Part shown: positions 1-9,916 of the stretch, one piece after another
How positions within the stretch are numbered: position 1 is the first letter of the stretch
Layout of the letters: the number at the start of each line of letters is the position of its first letter
Assembly: GCA_001839685.1 (NCBI GenBank)
Contig: MLAK01000431.1
Location: 21,397-85,396, forward strand
From: Tritrichomonas foetus
Lineage: Eukaryota; Parabasalia; Tritrichomonadida; Tritrichomonadidae
DNA: 64,000 nucleotides
Reading direction: 5' to 3'
Translations under genes and position numbers: made by a program
Notes under the pieces: generated by a model
Database searches by the model: none
What the model was told of the DNA's origin: nothing
What the model saw: the letters and a program-made list of their open reading frames with translations, nothing else

Positions 1-48
1 TTTTGATCAACTTTTGTGTTTTGATCAACTTTTGTGTTTTGATCAACT
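1..48. repeat. 18-bp tandem repeat
   Basis: Units of ttttgatcaacttttgtg are repeated head to tail at the left edge and encode VDQNTK on the minus strand. The array is cut by the window edge, so the copy number is unknown. Confidence 0.75.
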
Positions 49-158
49 GGTGGATTTGGAGCGTAGGGTTTTCTTTGATTTTGAGCATCTCTTTTAACTT
101 GACCATCATTTATAGAGTCATTGACATTATTTTCAACTTTGTGTTTTCTTGGTGGCAT
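1..158 (-). CDS. Unknown protein with VDQNTK repeats, 5' end only
   Basis: The first 52 codons of a minus-strand gene lie in the window; the rest is beyond base 1. The ATG is the complement of bases 156-158, and the frame stays open to the edge. The peptide begins MPPRKHKVENN and is basic and polar. It runs into tandem VDQNTK hexapeptides, each encoded by an 18-bp unit of which two full copies and part of a third are visible. No domain is recognisable and no function can be given. The hexapeptide array may continue to the left. The 193-bp gap to the next gene shows nothing else. Confidence 0.6.
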   Translation of the reverse strand, partial: MPPRKHKVENNVNDSINDGQVKRDAQNQRKPYAPNPPVDQNTKVDQNTKVDQ

Positions 159-351
159 CGAACTGAATAATCAAGTAGGGAAACTGGTTAAAATGATGAC
201 AATAAAATTTGAGAACTTTATGAATAATTCACTGCTTGAATAGATAATAAAGAAATCAAATTTGAGATCTGTATATTCTCAAAAATTTAGATATTTATAC
301 AAAATAGAAAACAAAATAAAAAACAAAAAAATGTAAATCCTAGTATAATAT

Positions 352-2427
352 TTATTTAAATTTTTCTTTTTCAGCTTTTAATCTTCTAACAGTATCTAGT
401 GCAAGTTTAATCTGTCCTTGTGCCAAGTTTTCCGGCGCAAAGTATGAAGGAGATGCCTCCAAAAGCCATTCTGGTTGAATTTCAGAAACAGTTCTCACAA
501 ACGCTTTTGTTGTAAAAATGTAATCACTCCATACAATCCATTCTGGTTTTCTTCTTAAACAAGAAGATGGGTGAATCGAAGCATCTTTTGATCCAACCAT
601 AAATAAATAACAACCTGAAGAAAAGTTCAGCATAGAAGTTTGTAAGAATAAACCTTCAAGTAATCCACGAAGAATCAATTTTTCTCGATCAGAGCTAGAT
701 CGAGGAACAGATACAATATCAATGTTATATTTTCTAAGAATAGAAACAAGTTGTCCACGCGTTTTATCAGCACGTGTAATCAATTTATAGTTAATATAAT
801 TCTGATCACACCAATTTTTATCACGTCCATTTGCAACGAATTCATCATAAACGTTTAAAAATGTAATGTGGTCACCATAAGTACTCTTAAAATTAGCGTG
901 TGCAAGATCTGCTGCTTTTTCCTGGTCTCTTGGACGGAATAAAACTGATCCTTGTTGATCCAAAAGTGAAACAATTGTAGCAATTTCTGAAGTACACCCG
1001 AATTTTTTGGATGCAACTAAACATTTAGCATGTTTTGGTTCAACAGGAATTGTTGAAATCATCTGTCCAACTTCTGTGAGTTGTGCTTCATCATTCAAAG
1101 CACCTAAATGATACAATTCAGTAACAGCTGTTAATAATTGTTGATGTGGTGGCTTATCAATGAATGGAAAATGAACAACATCTGTAATTCCCGTCGCAAG
1201 CATTAACAAAATAACCGAACCTAAATCAGAACGTTGAATTTCAGGTACAGTTTGTTCAACAAGTTGACTATTATAAGCAGATTCAGGGTATAAGCGATAA
1301 CATTTTCCTGGTTTGGTTCTTCCTGCACGTCCACTTCTTTGGTTTGCAGAAGCCTTTGAAATTGGTGTAACTAAAAGTGCAGACATTCTTCTTTCTGGTT
1401 GATATTGTGACTGTTTTACGAATCCAGGATCAATTACATAAACAACACCATCAATTGTAACTGATGTTTCTGCAATGTTAGTTGAAACGATGATTTTTCT
1501 TTGATTTGGATTTTTTGCTGGTCTGAAAATTCTTTGTTGGTCTCTTGGTGGTAAAGATGCATATAATGGAAGGACTAATGGCCTCTCTTTATTCTTAACA
1601 TTGACACATCCTTCACGTATTCTGTCGCATGCTGTCTCAATTTCTTCTTCACCTGTCAAAAATATTAAAATGTCACCTTCTGGTTCTTCTCGATGGATTT
1701 TAAGTGCTGTGGTGATTGCAGCGTCAACATAGTTGGCAACTGATTCAGGTGTATAGATAATTTGAACGGGGTGAAGTCGTCCAGGAACAAGGAGATGAGG
1801 TGCATCATTGAAAAAGTTGGTAAATTTAGCAACTTCAAGGGTGGCGGACATAACAACTACTCTAATATCATCTCGCCTTTCGCATAGTTGCTTAACTAGG
1901 CCTAAGATGATATCAGAATTAATATTTCTTTCATGAGCTTCATCGATGACAATAATGCTATATTCACTGACGTCTCGATCTGAAATGAACTCACGAAGAA
2001 GGAGACCATCTGTCATATACTTTAATCGAGTTTTTTCTGATACCTTTGCATCAAATCTAACGCAATAGCCAACAATTGAGCCGAGTTCGACGTCCATTTC
2101 TTGAGCAACGCGCATGGCAACATTAATGGCCGCCACCTGACGCGGCTGCGTACAAATGACTTTTTTATTGGTTCCGAGAATATCTGATTCTAGAAGGAAT
2201 TGTGGAATTTGAGTGGTTTTACCTGAACCTGTACTTCCTTCAATAATCGTAATTTTGTTTTTGCGGACCGCTTCGATGACTTTTTCTTTGAATTCGTAAA
2301 CTGGCAGTTTTTGTCTTTGTTTGAGTATTTTGAAATATTCGTGTGAATATGGACGGTCTGTCCATGGATTTGTTTGGTTTAGTTCGTTTTGGTCTTCCTC
2401 GCTTTCGTTTGTTCCCAATCGATTCAT
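352..2427 (-). CDS. PRP43: DEAH-box RNA helicase, Prp43/DHX15 type
   Basis: This 691-residue protein is an ATP-dependent RNA helicase. The family releases the spliced lariat and disassembles the spliceosome, and also acts in ribosome biogenesis. The N-terminal NPWTDRPYS block followed by ILKQRQKLPVYEFKE is the Prp43/DHX15 signature just before the motor. Visible motifs are Walker A GSTGSGKTTQ (K70), TQPRQVAA (Ia), DEAH at 162-165, SAT at 194-196 and QRSGRAGR at 363-370. Winged-helix, ratchet and OB-fold regions follow. Length is slightly below the usual 720-800 residues because the N-terminal extension is short. The ATG at 2427 is the first in frame. Assignment to Prp43 rather than Prp22 or Prp2 rests on the short N-terminus and that block. 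Confidence 0.93.
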   Translation of the reverse strand: MNRLGTNESEEDQNELNQTNPWTDRPYSHEYFKILKQRQKLPVYEFKEKVIEAVRKNKITIIEGSTGSGKTTQIPQFLLESDILGTNKKVICTQPRQVAAINVAMRVAQEMDVELGSIVGYCVRFDAKVSEKTRLKYMTDGLLLREFISDRDVSEYSIIVIDEAHERNINSDIILGLVKQLCERRDDIRVVVMSATLEVAKFTNFFNDAPHLLVPGRLHPVQIIYTPESVANYVDAAITTALKIHREEPEGDILIFLTGEEEIETACDRIREGCVNVKNKERPLVLPLYASLPPRDQQRIFRPAKNPNQRKIIVSTNIAETSVTIDGVVYVIDPGFVKQSQYQPERRMSALLVTPISKASANQRSGRAGRTKPGKCYRLYPESAYNSQLVEQTVPEIQRSDLGSVILLMLATGITDVVHFPFIDKPPHQQLLTAVTELYHLGALNDEAQLTEVGQMISTIPVEPKHAKCLVASKKFGCTSEIATIVSLLDQQGSVLFRPRDQEKAADLAHANFKSTYGDHITFLNVYDEFVANGRDKNWCDQNYINYKLITRADKTRGQLVSILRKYNIDIVSVPRSSSDREKLILRGLLEGLFLQTSMLNFSSGCYLFMVGSKDASIHPSSCLRRKPEWIVWSDYIFTTKAFVRTVSEIQPEWLLEASPSYFAPENLAQGQIKLALDTVRRLKAEKEKFK

Positions 2428-2999
2428 GAGAATTTTAAATTGATGAGAAGCCGATCATTTATGATTCAAAAATTCTATAAAGGATTTTGGTCAAGCAATT
2501 TTTGTGAAGTGAAAACCTAACTCAAAATTTATCATGAATTCTTTCTCCAACATTGAACTTTTTACATTGTTTACATGTTATTGTTGATACAAAAAGGTTT
2601 TGAAATGAATTTAGTTTATTCACATAGTGATAATGCATCTTTAAAACGAGAATCAATAATGATAAATAATTGTTCTAAAATTTACAGATAGTCCTTTTTC
2701 TTGCAGGATTCAAAATCATGTTGAATCAATTAGTGAACACCCTCAAATCATCAAAGAAAACCAATCAAAGACTAGCATGAGAGTAAATCGGGAAAATATT
2801 AATTCGAACTTGCTATTTTTCAATGTCTATTATTTGGAAAAGTAATGTGAATTAACTATGAACTCTCATTTTTTCTCATTTTAGGTTTTTTCTTAACACA
2901 GTAAGGAAATGAAAAACAAATAGAAAGGCTTAATGTATTAGAGTTTTACTGGGAAAAGATAACATTATTTATTAATAAGTAAACAGTCATTTATAATAT
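2428..2999. other. Intergenic, no gene seen
   Basis: This AT-rich spacer holds the upstream region of the helicase gene and the 3' side of the transporter gene, each flanking it at one end. I see no coding or structured element in it. Confidence 0.6.
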
Positions 3000-4115
3000 T
3001 TATTTGCTTTCCTCTTCACTTGGATTTTCTTCATCATCATTTGGATTCTCTTCGATATTTTCAAAACTATCGTCACCATTATTGGAATTTTCCACAAGTG
3101 GCTTTGTATCATCATTATTATTACCATTATTTTCATCATCAGGTTTACTATCATTCTCGATTCTCTTCTTCATTTCAGACTTCCTTACATAAGCATAATA
3201 AGCAGAAAATCCAATAACTAAGACAGTTCCCAAGAATTTCATTGGAGTCATAATTTCAGATCCAGGGAAAACAGCAAAAGCAAGAAGAGTTTGTAAACAA
3301 GCTTTTACAGTACCACTTAAGTTATGTGTAAGTGGTGTAGTATATTTAATATTTAAGAAAATTGCAATATTAATAATAAAACCAACAACTCCAGCAAAAG
3401 TTTGCATGCCCCAGAATCTCAGTGACATTCCTTTCGAAAGAACGCTAAATTCACCAGAATACCAAACGATCGGTATAAGCATAATTATTGCAATTGGTGT
3501 ATTATATTCAATAAGAAGATATTCATTATTATCTAAAAGTCCCATGACTTTTTTGACAACAATTGAATAAAGTGCCACAAAAAGTGACGAGCAAACCCCA
3601 TAAATGGCGCCTTTCAAAGAAAGACCAACTTCTCCTTCAACACCTGCAAAGAAACCAACAACAACGCCACCGCATGCAAGACAGGCACGAAGTGATGTTT
3701 TCTCGTGAAGAACAAAATACGTTAAAAGGATATTAAACAAAATTGTAAGTGAGCGAACAATTTGATAGCCGGAAACTGAAACGTATTCAAGACATTTGTT
3801 GTTAAATCCAATCATTAAAAGATAAGCGAAACTTACTGGTAAAACTTTGATAACAACATTCCATTGATATTTGAGAGGCGGGAAAAGATTGAGAAGGGGG
3901 ACGTTAGGGCAAAATGTAGTGATGATTATGATAATAGCGTAAGCGACAACGAATTGATACCATGAAACAAATAGAGCTCCGGCTCTTTCGGTTTTATCGG
4001 TGAGGACGAGGCGGTTAATGAAAACGAGTCCGATTGAAACTGTCATATAGAATGTGACAGCAAGTGCTGACTGAAGAGTTTGCTTTTTTAATTCGGCTTT
4101 GGCGTCTGCGCTCAT
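3000..4115 (-). CDS. Nucleotide-sugar transporter, GDP-fucose (SLC35C1) type
   Basis: This 371-residue multi-pass membrane protein of the drug/metabolite transporter superfamily has about ten hydrophobic segments between residues 15 and 310. Blocks match the SLC35C1 family: FVSWYQ, FNNKCLEYV, the GYQIVRSLTILFNILLTY stretch, LACGGVVVGFFAGVEGE, and PLTHNLSGTVKACLQTLLA near the end. The family exchanges GDP-fucose for GMP across the Golgi membrane for glycosylation. The tail from about 315 is cytoplasmic and low-complexity, rich in Asn, Asp and Glu. The first in-frame ATG is at 4115. Substrate is inferred from family similarity and could be another GDP-sugar. Confidence 0.85.
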   Translation of the reverse strand: MSADAKAELKKQTLQSALAVTFYMTVSIGLVFINRLVLTDKTERAGALFVSWYQFVVAYAIIIIITTFCPNVPLLNLFPPLKYQWNVVIKVLPVSFAYLLMIGFNNKCLEYVSVSGYQIVRSLTILFNILLTYFVLHEKTSLRACLACGGVVVGFFAGVEGEVGLSLKGAIYGVCSSLFVALYSIVVKKVMGLLDNNEYLLIEYNTPIAIIMLIPIVWYSGEFSVLSKGMSLRFWGMQTFAGVVGFIINIAIFLNIKYTTPLTHNLSGTVKACLQTLLAFAVFPGSEIMTPMKFLGTVLVIGFSAYYAYVRKSEMKKRIENDSKPDDENNGNNNDDTKPLVENSNNGDDSFENIEENPNDDEENPSEEESK

Positions 4116-4707
4116 TCACTTTTTTAAAAAGTCTTAAAATTTTTCTGGTATTATATGGCCTTATATTGATTATTCAGACCATATATTCATTGAAAAAGTT
4201 AGAAGATCAGAATCATTTGTGATGATGTTTTATAGAAATGTTATATTTTTTGGTCAACTTTTTCTAATCTGAAATAAATTCAATAAAATTTTCAATGAAA
4301 ACTATTATCGTATTAGAATTGGTAAATTTCAAACATATATCCCTTTCGACACTATAATATTGAATAATATACTTGTCATCATAAAATCAGGTCATAATTC
4401 ATCCTCTTTGAATAGAAGCGCTCATTTTTTGTGAAATTGGAAGATTAAAATTTAAACTACTATTTATAGGGAGAGAACCACTCATTTACCTTTATGTAAT
4501 ATGATAAAATTCGTACATATGTAATATAATTACCGAGTAGCAATAAGAAGATCAAAAAAACAATTGTAAGAATATTTTTCATGAAAATTATTTAGAAATT
4601 AAAACCGTTTCTATATTTTGCGCATATATTATTATTATTATTATTATGTGTATATAAACATCATTATAAGATATTATATTAAATGACACATGTTAATTAT
4701 CAAATAT
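4116..4707. other. Intergenic, short ATT microsatellite
   Basis: The spacer is very AT-rich and carries a run of ATT triplets at about 4627-4648. The bases next to 4116 contain actttttaaaaaagt-type words that recur upstream of other genes here. No gene is seen. Confidence 0.5.
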
Positions 4708-7218
4708 TTATGGGGTTGGTGGTGGCAGTTTCTTATACAAAACAAGCATTGGTTTGGCTGCCTTGAAAACTTCTTGTTCATTGAAAGGAGATGCCATAAA
4801 AGTATCTCTGAACATGTTTGCTTCAACACTATCAACATTTATGTAACTTCCAAAGAGTTGAATAATTTGTTCAGCTGTGCAGACACCATTATTTATGAGT
4901 GATCCCATTGTTTGGAATGATGTTCGAATATCATTTTCAGAAAAATTAGTAAACATTCCCTTTACAAGTGTGGTTATAATTGGTACAATAAATTGAACAC
5001 CTCCAGGAGATGATAAAACATTTAAAGCAATATTAATTGCAATTTCAATAACACGATTATCAGGTGATTCAAAAGTAGACAAAAGGAATTCAATGCCGAA
5101 GAACTTAGCAAAAATTGGTGCATAATTATTCAATAAAAATTTAATAAATTGGAATGATACTAAAACAAGTTCAGCATCATTATCAATTTGACCAATTCTT
5201 TGAAGGAATTGCATAATTGGTTCAGTTGGAAGACATTCAACAATATTTAGATTATTTAATAATGAAATATGATCAGGAATTGGTGCAATGTAAAGTGCTT
5301 GACCAATCCAATTCACAATCGGTTCAAAGTTTCTTACAATACCAGCTTTGAGCGACATTGACAAAAATTTGCATAGTAATGCCATTGTTTGATCGCTCTG
5401 GTAGAGCCAAATAGGCGCCAATGCGGAGAATATTTGGTCATACATCTGGTAAAAGAACTCTTTGATAATATTTCCGTCATCATTCAAGAAATCCAAGTTT
5501 TTAAATATTCGAGTCACGCATTCAATGAAATCAAATAAGAAATTAAACATTCCTTGTCCATCGTTTGCAATTAATGTTGTAATTTGCTCACCAAAAACTT
5601 TACTAATAATTTCAAGCATTTTTTGAACTTGTGGCTCAGCTGGATTAATTCGTGCGACAATATTAATTAGTGCTTCACTGATACTTCCAACAAACATAGG
5701 TGGTGCATGTTGTAACCATGCAACTAATGGTGTAATTAAGTTTTGGGCATTATCAATGAAAATCTGTGGCGCTTTTAATGCAAGTGTAGAAATTGCACGT
5801 AATGCAGGAATGTTTGCTGATTGTGAGAAAGAAGTATAAACAAGTCCAATGAGTCCAGGAAAGAATTGTGGAGCACTTAAAGCACAATATCTAATGAAAT
5901 AAAGTGAAATTTGTGGTGGTGGATTGGAAGATAAAATATATTGAGCAACAAATGGAGCAAATTGCATTACAATATTTCTTGAAGCTGAAGAAACCGCAAA
6001 AATTACACCATTAGTTGGATTAGTTTTTAACTTTTCGGCAAAATACTGATACATTTGTGGTGGATAAACTTGTAATTCATGAAATTCAGTTAGATTCATA
6101 ATTGCATTTGTTAATTCATCACAATAATCGGAATATTCATCAAAATGTTCATCAATTACATGAATAATAACTTCTATGTATTGCATTACAATTTCAATGT
6201 AAACATTGCACTTTTGGGCTATTGTCATAATTGAAACTGGTGTATAATTAATTAATCTAATAAATTCAGAGGGTTCATTTGCAATAATTCTGAGTGACAT
6301 TAAGAATTTTTGTAGAAGTGTTTGAGTAAATTCAACAGGTCGTCCAACAAAAAATTCCCATTCATAATCAATAATTTCATTCCACGTAAGTGAAGCAAAT
6401 TGAATGGCTTCTGCATCACTTCCGTCTATATTAAATAAAGTTTCTATAATATTCACTAGAATCATAATAAATTCAGATAATATGTTGATGTTAACGTCTG
6501 CAGTGCTTGGATTTCCATAATCAGTTACAATTATCCAATCTACATTGACGTCTTTATATAAATCATAAAAATGAGAGTAAAGAGCAGGATTTTGTGGAAC
6601 AGCTCGCAGCATTGGAACGAATTCAATAATTGATGAATAATTTTCAGATCTTTGAACAATGTAACGCATTACTTCAAGCCAAGCTGGAGACAACTCTGCT
6701 TCACTTAATACTTTTATCAAAAAGTTCGTGCAATTTTCTGAACTCATTTTTGATAGGAAAAGTTGATCAGCTTCTTCGACGTGGTCCTGATGGTATTCGA
6801 TAATGAAAGACATATACAAAATAAGGTCATTTACGGGGAATTCAGTCCATAAATCTAAATATTGAGGATTATGTGCGCAGATTGTCGCCATGTCCTTGCA
6901 AATCTGATTTCGGCACTTTTCGTCAAGCCCTGGTGGCAGCGAATTCAAAAATCGTCTCTGTAAAACGCGATAAACCCTTTCGATAATTTCACCTTTGAAT
7001 CGATCGTGAAAAGTGTTGATTAAAAAATTGATGGCTGAAGCTGAAATGAAAACATCATTTAGATTGAATGACGTATCGACAATTTCAAGAGCTAAATTCA
7101 AAGAATCGGGATTCCTCTGCCAATCGAGGAGCCAAAATTCGGCACGTTGACGTTCCACCTTGTTGGTGGAGCCAACTAATGCGGCGACAGCAGAGGAAAA
7201 AACTTCGTGCGGAGATAA
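4708..7218 (-). CDS. Karyopherin, transportin-3/Mtr10-like, main exon
   Basis: A HEAT-repeat nuclear transport receptor. The N-terminus, conceptual PHEVFSSAVAALVG then ERQRAEFWLLDWQRN, matches the importin-beta N-terminal region of transportin-3/importin-13 proteins, where the ERA..WL..FQ block marks the second helix. Helical repeats continue for more than 800 residues. The frame is open upstream to a TGA at about 7270, but there is no ATG between that stop and residue ERQRAEF; the only early start-like codon is GTG at 7158. The conserved residues before that GTG show that the protein starts upstream. A pyrimidine-rich tract ending cgCAG at 7219-7221 (minus strand) looks like a 3' splice site, so this exon is taken to start at 7218. 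Cargo cannot be told from sequence. Confidence 0.75.
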   Translation of the reverse strand, partial: LSPHEVFSSAVAALVGSTNKVERQRAEFWLLDWQRNPDSLNLALEIVDTSFNLNDVFISASAINFLINTFHDRFKGEIIERVYRVLQRRFLNSLPPGLDEKCRNQICKDMATICAHNPQYLDLWTEFPVNDLILYMSFIIEYHQDHVEEADQLFLSKMSSENCTNFLIKVLSEAELSPAWLEVMRYIVQRSENYSSIIEFVPMLRAVPQNPALYSHFYDLYKDVNVDWIIVTDYGNPSTADVNINILSEFIMILVNIIETLFNIDGSDAEAIQFASLTWNEIIDYEWEFFVGRPVEFTQTLLQKFLMSLRIIANEPSEFIRLINYTPVSIMTIAQKCNVYIEIVMQYIEVIIHVIDEHFDEYSDYCDELTNAIMNLTEFHELQVYPPQMYQYFAEKLKTNPTNGVIFAVSSASRNIVMQFAPFVAQYILSSNPPPQISLYFIRYCALSAPQFFPGLIGLVYTSFSQSANIPALRAISTLALKAPQIFIDNAQNLITPLVAWLQHAPPMFVGSISEALINIVARINPAEPQVQKMLEIISKVFGEQITTLIANDGQGMFNFLFDFIECVTRIFKNLDFLNDDGNIIKEFFYQMYDQIFSALAPIWLYQSDQTMALLCKFLSMSLKAGIVRNFEPIVNWIGQALYIAPIPDHISLLNNLNIVECLPTEPIMQFLQRIGQIDNDAELVLVSFQFIKFLLNNYAPIFAKFFGIEFLLSTFESPDNRVIEIAINIALNVLSSPGGVQFIVPIITTLVKGMFTNFSENDIRTSFQTMGSLINNGVCTAEQIIQLFGSYINVDSVEANMFRDTFMASPFNEQEVFKAAKPMLVLYKKLPPPTP

Positions 7219-7313
7219 CTGCGAAATTGGAAAAAGGAAAAAAAAAGTAATATTTATTTGAATTATTATTGATTCTATTCAAAATAGATATCAACGTTGG
7301 TGAAATAAATGAC
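7219..7313 (-). other. Candidate 95-bp spliceosomal intron
   Basis: Read on the minus strand, this interval begins GTCATT and ends with a long pyrimidine tract and CAG. Removing it joins five codons from an ATG at 7328 (MKNLK) in frame to the conserved karyopherin N-terminus. The 5' site does not match the trichomonad GTATGT consensus, and the fused ACTAACACACAG branch/3' motif is absent, so the 5' boundary is uncertain. Confidence 0.35.
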
Positions 7314-7328
7314 CTTAAGATTTTTCAT
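7314..7328 (-). CDS. Candidate first exon of the karyopherin gene
   Basis: ATG at 7328 followed by four codons, in phase 0 with the exon starting at 7218 if the 95-bp intron is real. An alternative ATG at 7380 opens a separate 21-codon frame that ends before the splice site. Confidence 0.3.
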
Positions 7329-7380
7329 TCTTCGTCTTTTGAGCAAAAATTTGCCTTGAAGTTGCTCGGGTTTTTGACAT

Positions 7381-9140
7381 GGATGTTATATTCGAGAAAT
7401 TGCGTAAATACAGTGTTATAAATAGTTTTTATGAGTTTGTATTTCAATATATGATCATCTCACATCATTAATCTCAAGTAAAAAAAATAGAGTGAATTAG
7501 TATTTTTCTTTTATTTTACAGGATATAAGTACAATTCATGGTGAAATATTCCATAATAGGGTTATTTCCTAATTATTTTGGAAAAAATAGTAAATTAAGC
7601 CCCTCTCTGATGACCAAGATGTTATACAATTTTGTCCATATTTAAGGATAATTAAGGCAAGTTCTTCACTTGAACGTAACGGAAATTCTGAGAAGAATTC
7701 CATTTTATTGTTCTCAAATTAAATTACAATTTCATTGTTTTATCAGTTAGTAGTATGCAACCTAAAATAACGCTATTGAATAATTGTTAGCATTTATGAA
7801 GCTTATATATTCCTATTAAAAGATTGAAATATGGATGTCTGAGCATTGATGATCAAGAAATTCAGAAAGAAAACTGTAAAATATATGATTCATGATTAGT
7901 GCTGTAAATGTCAAAATAAATAAGTTAAGAAATTAATCTTATTTATCAATAAAATTTGAAATGTGAAATGTGAAATGTACGACAGAGCGATTTATTGCAA
8001 TATATGAGGGGAAAAAGACTTCCAAGAGATACCACATCACTGATCATCTTGTAAATTTCAAATGATTCTCCGGAGATTTTTTTATGTATGATATTGCCAT
8101 GATCTGAATCATTGTCAAAAGTAAGGAGAAAAAAAATTCACACAAAACCAACAAAGGAACAGAAACTTCACACTTTGTGTCTATAATAAACTCCATCATC
8201 ATTTTTATTCATAGTTCAATTTAATGGCAAGTCTTCTCTTCAAATTGTACCTAATTAAATCATTATTTTTCTAATTAAGATTAAATATGAATTGTTATCT
8301 AAATCACTTTTTCTCCTCTCACTATTATTTTTGATGATTTTATAAGTGTCGGATCAATGATTCTTCTTTTTATGGTTGTAATGCAATCATAATCTTTTAC
8401 ATGAAAGTCAACTTCCAAGAGATACAGTCTCACAATCCAATTGAATGAATCGACCAAAAAGACAATTCATAAAGGTTATTGCCATTTTTCGTTATTTTTT
8501 TTAAAAAAAAACACTAGAAAACACTTCAATAAGTGGAGAGATATTCGCAATTTTGTTCTTTTGAATTCAGCTCAGAAGCACTTAAATGGATCAAACCAAA
8601 AAGTAAACTTGAAATACTGATCTGTAACTGCATGCTTTCCTCCAAATTAAAATTAGATGAGGTGAAGCTAGTTCCATATTGCGGATCAAGTCAATTGACG
8701 ACAATCTATCTATCTATCTATCTATCTATATTATTTCATTCTAGCTTTTGCATGAATTACCTCTTTTTACTAGTATCACTTTATTGGAAAAAATCCATAT
8801 CATTCCAATTTATATTATGATAAATGAATAGAATTAGAGTGAAATAAAAATAAACACAAATGTCTTTCTGTAGGAGTGCCAATTCTTGCATCAGAAGTAG
8901 TATGTCTTCCAGTCGTTCATAAAGCTTTGTCGTAATTCATATAACAATGAATTGTTTAATTATCTGAAGCAGATAAGATTTAATTTGAGGCAATTACCTA
9001 ATCATTATTGGACACACCGAATGAACATTGTTTTATCGATCAATGCATTTCTTGAGAGTCAATGAAAAATGAAACTACGTGAAATAAGATTAAAATATAG
9101 AAAAGAGTAGTAACTTAATTGCATAATTTAACAATAAAGA
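7381..9140. other. Long AT-rich intergenic region
   Basis: Nothing here is convincingly coding. A 95-codon open frame at 8533-8820 (plus) has no ATG at its start, is interrupted by a tetranucleotide microsatellite and has no family resemblance. I treat the region as non-coding or decayed. Confidence 0.5.
8704..8729. repeat. (TATC)n microsatellite
   Basis: About six consecutive copies of atct/tatc. Confidence 0.9.
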
Positions 9141-9167
9141 AGAAGGAATTAATCTTCTTGAATATTT

Positions 9168-9643
9168 AATGGCATTTCAATTAATATTTTTCGTTATCTT
9201 TGGTTAACACAAGTTAAATACTTCAAAGAATCATTAAAATATGGTATTATTGGAAATCATTATGAAATTCTTCATCAAATGGAAGAAGAATCCAAATTTG
9301 AATAGATTAATGTTTAAGAAACACCTCTCCATATCACATACTTTGATGGCTATTATGAAATTGTTGAACTGTTATTGAAACAACCAAATATTGATTTTAA
9401 TTGTAAAACTCATATTTTTCTTTTACAAATCATGATTCTTTTCTATTTCTCAAATGGAATTTTTATTTGATTTTCAACGAGCAACATATGATATTGAAGC
9501 ATCTTACAAGCATTTTCGCCGAAGTAAACAACTTCATTGAACAAGAATACATGAATTCAGCCCTCCTGGCTATTTGGTTTAATGTTACTTTTTCTCAACA
9601 ATTTCCAAAATTGATCACTTCTATTTGGAGTGGACACATTGAG
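9168..9643 (+). pseudogene. Ankyrin-repeat gene remnant
   Basis: Three disconnected plus-strand stretches resemble a trichomonad ankyrin protein. At 9321-9415 an ankyrin unit reads TPLHITYFDGYYEIVELLL followed by a KQPNIDFN turn, the canonical TPLH...G..EIVELLL pattern. Just before it, a frame around 9240-9303 ends in a stop after a Glu-rich segment. A third frame, 9487-9643, begins with an ATG (MILKHLTS) and ends at a TGA. No continuous frame links them, so this is a decayed relative of such genes, possibly of the ankyrin gene downstream, which lies on the other strand. Confidence 0.6.
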
Positions 9644-9873
9644 TAAACATTTTTTTTCACACAAAATTATTATTTTTCGATCAGAACTCAATAATAATTC
9701 ATAATTTTTATTTTCCAAATTTATGAATCCAATAGTTTCAGAATCATGATATATTAAAATAGTAAAAAGGGAAATTTGTGAAGTTATAAAATCATGAAGA
9801 AATGATTCAAAAAATTGATTTCAACGATCATTTCCCATCAAATTTGTGGAGTTCAAAACCGGAAAATAATTAT

Positions 9874-9899
9874 CATTATTATTATTATAATAATAATGC
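9874..9899. repeat. ATT/AAT near-palindrome
   Basis: Alternating ATT then AAT triplets form a near-perfect inverted repeat just beyond the 3' end of the ankyrin gene. It may fold in the transcript. No function is established. Confidence 0.5.
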
Positions 9900-9916
9900 T
9901 TAATCTTATCTAATTG

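Noticed and set aside
8533..8820. 95-codon plus-strand frame starting at GTG
   Set aside because: No ATG at the start, contains a tetranucleotide microsatellite and low-complexity hydrophobic stretches; no family match.
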